Positions 59,151-64,000 of a stretch of 64,000 nucleotides of DNA are shown piece after piece. The notes below the pieces were generated by a model. It ran no database searches. It had not been told where the DNA came from and was given only the letters and a program-made list of their open reading frames with translations. Location of the stretch: NCBI GenBank assembly GCA_035763745.1, contig DASUAO010000036.1:1-64000 (forward strand), written 5' to 3'. The stretch is from DASUAO01 sp035763745 (GTDB taxonomy: Bacteria; Actinomycetota; Acidimicrobiia; IMCC26256; PALSA-555). The position numbers were made by a program, and so were the translations under genes. Positions within the stretch are counted from its first letter, which is position 1, and each line of letters begins with the position of its first letter.

Positions 59151-59892
59151 CGAGGACGTGCCGGAGCGGGGCCTGCCGGATCGGGGAACGCCGGAGCAGG
59201 GGACGACGATTGCCCAGCGCGTCGTGGCGGTGCGGGCGCGCATCGCCGCGGCAGCCGACCGGGTCGGACGGGACCCGGCGGAGGTCACGCTGGTCGCGGC
59301 GACCAAGACCGTCGACGCGGCCCGGGTGGCAGAGGTCGTGGCCGCCGGTGTCGCGGACCTCGGCGAGAACCGTGCCCAGGAGCTCGTGGCCAAGGCGCCG
59401 CTCGTCGCGACCCGGCTCGAGGCGCTGCGCGCAGGAGCATCGTCGGGCGCGTCGTCACCGACGCCCCGGTGGCACTTCCTCGGGGCGTTGCAGCGCAACA
59501 AGGTCCGCGCCGTGGCTCCGTGGGTGTCCTGCTGGCAGTCGGTCGACCGCGCGGCGCTCGGCGCGGTGATCGCACGCCACGCGCCGGGCGCCCGGGTCTT
59601 CGTGGAGGTCAACCTCGGCCGAGAGGACCAGAAGCCCGGGTGCCCCCCGGAGTCGGCCGGCGAGCTCTGCCGGGCGCTCGGCGACCTCGGGCTGCACGTC
59701 GAGGGCCTGATGGCGGTCCCTCCGAGGGACGACGACCCCCGCGGCTGGTTCACGACGCTGCGCGGCCTCGCGGCCGAGCTCGGGATCGCCGGCCTGTCGA
59801 TGGGGATGAGCGACGACTTCGAGATCGCCGTCGAGGAGGGTGCCACCGTGGTGCGGGTCGGACGGGCGATCTTCGGGGAGCGGCCGACATGA
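59143..59892 (+). CDS. yggS: YggS/PROSC-family PLP homeostasis protein
   Basis: This 249-residue PLP-binding protein has VTLVAATKTVDAARVAEVVAAG with the PLP Lys, DLGENRAQELVAKA, WHFLGALQRNKVRAV and the C-terminal LSMGMSDDFEIAVEEGATVVRVGRAIFG. It holds and buffers pyridoxal phosphate and has no known enzyme activity. The GTG at 59143 overlaps pgeF by eight bases, but the first 25 residues are not conserved. In actinobacteria it lies between ftsZ/pgeF and sepF as here. An insert near residue 90 (AGASSGASSPTP) is low-complexity. Confidence 0.9.
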   Translation: MPDEDVPERGLPDRGTPEQGTTIAQRVVAVRARIAAAADRVGRDPAEVTLVAATKTVDAARVAEVVAAGVADLGENRAQELVAKAPLVATRLEALRAGASSGASSPTPRWHFLGALQRNKVRAVAPWVSCWQSVDRAALGAVIARHAPGARVFVEVNLGREDQKPGCPPESAGELCRALGDLGLHVEGLMAVPPRDDDPRGWFTTLRGLAAELGIAGLSMGMSDDFEIAVEEGATVVRVGRAIFGERPT

Positions 59893-59927
59893 CTCGTTCG
59901 CGCCGCGGTTCTGCGGGGGCCAGACGG

Positions 59928-59933
59928 TAGGAT
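59928..59933 (+). promoter_or_regulatory. possible sepF promoter (TAGGAT)
   Basis: TAGGAT lies about 58 bases before the sepF GTG in a 93-base gap. It is a fair -10, with no clear -35, so it may provide extra sepF expression. Confidence 0.3.
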
Positions 59934-59985
59934 TCCTTCCCGGAGGGCGTGCCGTCTCCGTTCCGTGGTGCACGCGACAGATCGA

Positions 59986-60669
59986 GTGGCTTCTCTCTGG
60001 CACCGGGCGATGGTCTACCTGGGCCTGCAGGACGATGATGAGTACGGCTACGAGGGGTACGGTGCCGACGCGCCCTACGCCGAGGGCTACGGCGGCGATC
60101 CGGGGCATCGACCTCCGCCGGGTCGCACGGACCACAACGGGCCGGGGCCCGGACCCGATGATCCCTACGGGGCTCCCCGGGCGTACCCCGAGCCCCGCGG
60201 CGTCGACGTCCGCCCGCTCGGCGGTCCGGACCCGCGTTCGGTCTCGGTTCGTGAGGTCCCCGAGGGGAGAGGCTCCGAGGGCCCCGGCGCCGGGTACGGC
60301 GAGCCGACGGTCCGCCCGATCCCGCGCGACGAGCAGCCGAGCGGGGTCTCGGTGAGTCGGCCCGGGGTCGTGCGTGCGGTTCCCACGACGGCCGGCAAGG
60401 TGCACGTGGTCGAGCCGCGGGGGTTCAACGACGCCCAGCAGGTCGGCGACCGCGTGAAGGGCAACCAGGCGGTGATCCTGAACCTCCAGTCCAGCGACAA
60501 GGAGCTGCGGCGGCGCCTGATCGACTTCTCCAGCGGGCTCGCGTACGCGACCGGTGGCTCGATGTCACGGGTGGCCGACGCGGTCTTCCTGATCTCGCCC
60601 CTCGACGTCGAGATCTCCGAAGAGGAGAAAGATCGACTCGAGGCCCGGGGCCTCTACCGGCGCGACTGA
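59986..60669 (+). CDS. sepF: cell division protein SepF
   Basis: This 227-residue protein starts ASLWHRAMVYLGLQDDDEY, an amphipathic membrane-binding helix, followed by about 110 residues rich in Gly, Pro and Tyr. The C-terminal SepF domain reads FNDAQQVGDRVKGNQAVILNLQ and FSSGLAYATGGSMSRVADAVFLI. It polymerises and ties FtsZ to the membrane through the FtsZ C-terminal peptide. GTG 59986 was chosen because it begins the conserved helix; GTG 59965 and 59968 are alternatives. The usual ftsA gene is missing, as in other actinobacteria. Confidence 0.92.
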   Translation: MASLWHRAMVYLGLQDDDEYGYEGYGADAPYAEGYGGDPGHRPPPGRTDHNGPGPGPDDPYGAPRAYPEPRGVDVRPLGGPDPRSVSVREVPEGRGSEGPGAGYGEPTVRPIPRDEQPSGVSVSRPGVVRAVPTTAGKVHVVEPRGFNDAQQVGDRVKGNQAVILNLQSSDKELRRRLIDFSSGLAYATGGSMSRVADAVFLISPLDVEISEEEKDRLEARGLYRRD

Positions 60670-60678
60670 GCGACCACC

Positions 60679-60921
60679 TTGGAACTCGTCTGCGGGCTCA
60701 TCACGGTCTTCATCGTCATCCTCTTCGCGCGCGCGATCCTCTCGTGGTTCCCGGTCCAGCCCGGCAGCGCCCTCGTGCCGATCAACGACCTGCTGGTGAC
60801 GCTCACGGAGTGGGCGCTCCGGCCGCTGCGGTCGATCATCCCGCCGGTGGGGATGTTCGACCTGTCGTTCCTCGTCCTGATGTTCGGGCTCTTCATCCTG
60901 CGCGGGGCGATCTGCTCCTGA
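60679..60921 (+). CDS. YggT-family membrane protein
   Basis: This 80-residue protein has two hydrophobic segments (LITVFIVILFARAILSWFPV and FLVLMFGLFILRGAIC) separated by the amphipathic segment ALRPLRSIIPPVGMFD, the YggT signature. It lies between sepF and divIVA as in most actinobacteria and Firmicutes. Its function is not settled; roles in osmotic tolerance and division have been proposed. The start is TTG, nine bases after sepF. Confidence 0.85.
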   Translation: MELVCGLITVFIVILFARAILSWFPVQPGSALVPINDLLVTLTEWALRPLRSIIPPVGMFDLSFLVLMFGLFILRGAICS

Positions 60922-60981
60922 TCCGGCCGGTACGACGCCGGTTCGGGCCGCCCGAGAGCGGCACGGGCTGAGCGCCGTCGC

Positions 60982-60987
60982 TAGCAT
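60982..60987 (+). promoter_or_regulatory. leaderless-type -10 box (TAGCAT) for divIVA
   Basis: TAGCAT ends eight bases before the ATG at 60996. The position matches other leaderless starts in the window and supplies divIVA with its own promoter inside the cluster. Confidence 0.5.
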
Positions 60988-60995
60988 TGGTCGCC

Positions 60996-62084
60996 ATGGC
61001 TTCCATGGATGTGACCCCGCAGGAGCTTCGCGACATCGAGATCCGTGAGGCGTGGCGCGGCTACCACCGCGACGACGTCGACGAGCTGTTGGAGCGGGCC
61101 GCCGCGACCATCGAGGATCTCGAGGCCGAGAACCACCAGCTCCGAGCGCGCCTCTCCCAGGCGCAGGCGAGCGGCTCGGGACCCGCACCGACCCGACAGC
61201 CCGCGCCGTCGCCCCTCGCCCGGCCCGCACCCGCGCCCGCCCGCCCCGCTCCCGCGCCGGCCCCGGCCGTCGCGCCGGTGCCGACCGGCGACGCCGACAT
61301 CATCCAGCGCACCCTGCTCCTCGCGCAGAAGGCGGCCGACGAGGCGATCGCCGACGCGCGTCGCCGGGCACAGGAGATCGTCGGCTCGGCCGAGGCCAAG
61401 GCGACCAAGCTCGTCGACGAGGCCGAGTCGAAGGCGGCGGAGATCGCGGCTGCCGAGCGCAAGAAGCTCGAAGAGGACATCGTGCGGCTCCAGCAGGCCC
61501 GCGACACGCTCAACGCCGACGTCGACACGTTGGAACGCTTCGAGCAGGAGTACCGCGACCGGCTCCGACGTGCGATCGAAGGCGAGCTGGACCTCCTCGC
61601 GCAGGCGACCGGCGTCGGGCAGCGCCCCGAGATGTCGGCGATCGACCTCCCACAGTCCAGCGCGCCGAGCCGACCGGCCCCCACGCGGCCCGCTCCGGTC
61701 GCGCCGCCGGCCGTGGAGGAGGAGGACTCCTGGTCCGCATCGCAGGAAGGGGCCGTCTCCGTGGAGGGCGCGGCGTCCATCGACGACCAGGACCCGACCC
61801 AGCACGTGGCGCCCGCACCGCCCGCCGACTCCTGGGACACCGGTCCCGCGGGTGGGTGGACCGATGCGCCGACGGCGTCGGTGGTCGAGGACTCGGGCGA
61901 CGTCCCCGTCATCGACGACGTGGGCGACGGTGCCAGCCTCGACGACGACGCGTTCTTCGCGTCGTTGCGAGAGGCGGTGCGCGACGAAGGCCCGCTCGAT
62001 CGTGGCGGTCAGTCCGACGACGCCGCGTTCTTCGACCAGGAAGACACCGACGAGCACCGAGGGCTGTTCAAGCGTCGGCGCTGA
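60996..62084 (+). CDS. divIVA: DivIVA/Wag31-family polar growth protein
   Basis: This 362-residue protein has an N-terminal DivIVA domain (VTPQELRDIEIREAWRGYHRDDVDELLERA), a short coiled coil, a Pro/Ala-rich linker (about residues 60-95), and a second long coiled coil with AKATKLVDEAESKAAEIAAAE. The C-terminal 150 residues are acidic and low-complexity, ending in GLFKRRR. In actinobacteria Wag31 marks growing poles and directs wall synthesis. ATG 60996 is favoured by the -10 box; ATG 61005 is the alternative. It is convergent with ileS, with nine bases between stops. Confidence 0.9.
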   Translation: MASMDVTPQELRDIEIREAWRGYHRDDVDELLERAAATIEDLEAENHQLRARLSQAQASGSGPAPTRQPAPSPLARPAPAPARPAPAPAPAVAPVPTGDADIIQRTLLLAQKAADEAIADARRRAQEIVGSAEAKATKLVDEAESKAAEIAAAERKKLEEDIVRLQQARDTLNADVDTLERFEQEYRDRLRRAIEGELDLLAQATGVGQRPEMSAIDLPQSSAPSRPAPTRPAPVAPPAVEEEDSWSASQEGAVSVEGAASIDDQDPTQHVAPAPPADSWDTGPAGGWTDAPTASVVEDSGDVPVIDDVGDGASLDDDAFFASLREAVRDEGPLDRGGQSDDAAFFDQEDTDEHRGLFKRRR

Positions 62085-62093
62085 GGTCGCCGG

Positions 62094-64000
62094 TCAGCCG
62101 ACGACCTCCACGACGACGGGGATCTCGTCGTCACCGATGTCGAGGACGGGTGCGCCGTCAGGAGCCTCCGACCGCGGGTGGATGGTGAGCCGCACCGCGA
62201 GCACCTCGCCCGCGATCAGGTCCCGGTGTCGATCGGCGGCGGCGGCGACCGCGTCCTCGACGTAGAGATCCGCCGAGATCCGATCGGCGAGCGCGAGGTC
62301 GATGGCCTTGCGGTGGTCGTTGAGCGCACGGACCAGCTCGCGTGCGACGCCCTCGCCACGCAGCGCGTCGTCGACCGTCGTGTCGAGCGCGACCGCCACG
62401 CCGCTCTCCTCGGCGAGCACGAGGTGCTCGTGGGCCCGGGCCCGGACCTCCACGTCTTCCGATGACAGCGCGACCGACTCGCCGCCGACGTCGAGGTCGT
62501 ACGCCCCGTCGCGATCGAGCGCGGCCTGCACGGTCGCACCGTCGACCTCGGCGAGCGCGGCCTTCACCTGCGGCATGAGCGGTCCGACCCGTGGCCCCAG
62601 GGTCCGGAAGTTCGGTACGACCGCGTACTCGAGGACCCCACGCATGTCCGTGACGAGCTCGATGACCTTCACGTTGAGCTCGGTCGCGACCACCGCGACC
62701 AGGTCCTGGGGGATGTCTGCGCCCGACGGCAGACGGACGAGGGCTCGGGGGAGTGGCTGACGGACCTTGATCTTCGCTTCGGCGCGCGCGGCGCGGCCGA
62801 GCGCGACGACCTGCCTCGTGGTGGTCATCGCGGTCTCGAGGTCGCGATCGATCACGGCTGGATCCGACGCCGGCCAGTCCGCGAGGTGGACCGACTCCGA
62901 CGTCAGGGCCAGGTTCGTCCACAGCTCGTCGGCGGTGAACGGACACATCGGCGCCAGGAGCAGCGAGACCGTGCGCAGGCAGTGGTGCAGCGTCGCGTGG
63001 GCGAAGCGATCCGAGGACTTCCAGAACCGTGGCCGCGACACGCGCACGTACCAGTTCGAGAGGTCGTCGACGAAGCGCTCGACGGCCTGGGACGCCCGGA
63101 GCGCATCGAATCGCTCGAGGGCGTCGGTCGTCTCCTCGACGGTCGACTGCATCCGCGAGCGGATCCACTTGTCCAGGATGGGCTCGCCGAGGTTGGGCTC
63201 GTCGCCCGACCCGGCCGCGATCTCGGGCTCCCAGCCGTCGAGGTTCGCGTAGGTCGTGAAGAAGTAGTAGGTGCTCCAGAGGGTGCCGAGGAACCTGCGC
63301 GCGGTCTCGTCGATCATCTGGACGTCGAAACGGCGACTCGTCCACGGGGAACCGCTCGCGAAGAAGAACCAGCGCAGGGCATCGGCACCGCGCGTGTCCA
63401 GGACCGACCACGGATCGACGACGTTCCCTCGTGATTTCGACATCTTGAGGCCGTCGCGGTCGAGGATGTGCGCGAGGCACACGACGTCGCGATAGGGCGA
63501 ACGTTCGAAGACGAGCGTGTTGACGGCGAGCAGCGAGTAGAACCACCCACGCGTCTGGTCGATCGCCTCGCAGATGAAGTCAGCGGGGAAGCGCTGGTCG
63601 AACAGCTCGGTGTTCTCGAACGGGTAGTGGAGCTGGGCCGCGGGCATGCTGCCCGAGTCGAACCACGCGTCCAGGACCGGCTCGACGCGATGGGCGACCG
63701 AGCCGCACTCCGGGCACGGGATCGTGATCTCGTCGATGGTGGGCCGGTGGAGGTCCATGCCGTCGAGGTCGCGGCCGGAGTGCTCGGCGAGCTCCGCGAT
63801 CGACCCGATGCACGTGTCGTGCCCGTGGTCGACGCACCGCCAGATCGGGAGCGGTGTGCCCCAGAAGCGGTCCCGGGAGAGGGCCCAGTCGACGTTGCCC
63901 TCGAGCCACTTCCCGAACCGGCCGTGCTTGATGTGCTCGGGATGCCAGCCGATCGTCTCGTTCTCGCGGAGCAGGTCCTCGCGCCGGTCCGACGTGCGCG
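62094..64000 (-). CDS. ileS: isoleucyl-tRNA synthetase, C-terminal part (runs off right edge)
   Basis: The last 635 codons of IleS are present; the 5' end lies beyond the window. Visible blocks are ETIGWHPEHIKHGRFGKW, VDWALSRDRFWGTPLPIWRC, VEPVLDAWFDSGSMP, the class I signature LKMSKSRGNVVDPWS, and the anticodon-binding region with NWYVRVSRPRFWKS. These match the eukaryote-like type 2 IleS found in many actinobacteria and not the typical bacterial type 1. It charges tRNA-Ile with isoleucine. Its position next to divIVA is common in actinobacteria. Confidence 0.93.
   Translation of the reverse strand, partial: RTSDRREDLLRENETIGWHPEHIKHGRFGKWLEGNVDWALSRDRFWGTPLPIWRCVDHGHDTCIGSIAELAEHSGRDLDGMDLHRPTIDEITIPCPECGSVAHRVEPVLDAWFDSGSMPAAQLHYPFENTELFDQRFPADFICEAIDQTRGWFYSLLAVNTLVFERSPYRDVVCLAHILDRDGLKMSKSRGNVVDPWSVLDTRGADALRWFFFASGSPWTSRRFDVQMIDETARRFLGTLWSTYYFFTTYANLDGWEPEIAAGSGDEPNLGEPILDKWIRSRMQSTVEETTDALERFDALRASQAVERFVDDLSNWYVRVSRPRFWKSSDRFAHATLHHCLRTVSLLLAPMCPFTADELWTNLALTSESVHLADWPASDPAVIDRDLETAMTTTRQVVALGRAARAEAKIKVRQPLPRALVRLPSGADIPQDLVAVVATELNVKVIELVTDMRGVLEYAVVPNFRTLGPRVGPLMPQVKAALAEVDGATVQAALDRDGAYDLDVGGESVALSSEDVEVRARAHEHLVLAEESGVAVALDTTVDDALRGEGVARELVRALNDHRKAIDLALADRISADLYVEDAVAAAADRHRDLIAGEVLAVRLTIHPRSEAPDGAPVLDIGDDEIPVVVEVVG

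Noticed and set aside
1..64000. tRNA, rRNA, prophage, CRISPR and intact insertion sequences
   Set aside because: I looked for these on both strands while reading and saw no convincing example; a covariance-model scan was not possible.

Overview
The window is a GC-rich stretch of an actinobacterial chromosome. The best guess is a member of the class Acidimicrobiia. The reasons are the complete actinobacterial division and cell-wall (dcw) cluster ending sepF, yggT, divIVA, ileS; the DUF3040, DUF58 and MoxR neighbours; an F420-type oxidoreductase; a meso-DAP-type MurE; and many GTG starts with ATGA or GTGA overlaps. No rRNA, tRNA, CRISPR array, prophage or intact insertion sequence was seen.

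Bases 1-21294 are mostly acyl-CoA and lipid catabolism. Bases 63-2992 (minus) hold a short-chain dehydrogenase, a crotonase and an Ltp-type thiolase. Opposite them are a MaoC-type hydratase and a second dehydrogenase (3108-4403). A tandem CaiB-type CoA-transferase (4405-6825, minus) faces an amidohydrolase (7034-8230). A MerR regulator, a tiny ORF and a large GGDEF/EAL protein follow. A second minus-strand block (12218-16884) has a DUF35 protein, an Ltp2-like thiolase, a PaaG-like isomerase and an NDP-forming acyl-CoA synthetase. Opposite this, 17032-21294 carries a ferredoxin reductase, a crotonase, an MFS transporter and a PimB-like glycosyltransferase. Three of the divergent promoters in this part share a 14-bp palindrome, TGACRYSGGYGTCA, which suggests one unidentified repressor controls them.

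Bases 21309-36000 are central metabolism and housekeeping: an SRPBCC protein, a DUF5304-like protein, a ROK glucokinase, an LLM oxidoreductase, a HAD hydrolase, an AlaC-type aminotransferase, a decayed plsC remnant, glycerol kinase, a phosphofructokinase with the residues of the pyrophosphate-dependent type, TesB, threonine aldolase, a LmbE deacetylase, Nudix, DNA polymerase IV and a Gfo/Idh oxidoreductase. Many single genes here start 6-8 bases after a TANNNT box, as expected for leaderless transcripts.

Bases 36069-41807 hold DUF3040, then TgpA-type transglutaminase, DUF58 and MoxR genes on the minus strand, then a small conserved protein and an HNH protein. From 42156 the dcw cluster runs: mraZ, rsmH, ftsL-like, ftsI, murE, murF, mraY, murD, ftsW, murG, murC, murB, ftsQ, ftsZ, pgeF, yggS, sepF, yggT, divIVA. 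Most junctions overlap by a few bases. A clear promoter (TTGACG, 17 bp, TACTGT) precedes mraZ. The mraZ-rsmH gap is unusual: it has five 14-bp repeats and a long perfect inverted repeat. ileS runs in from the right edge, convergent with divIVA.
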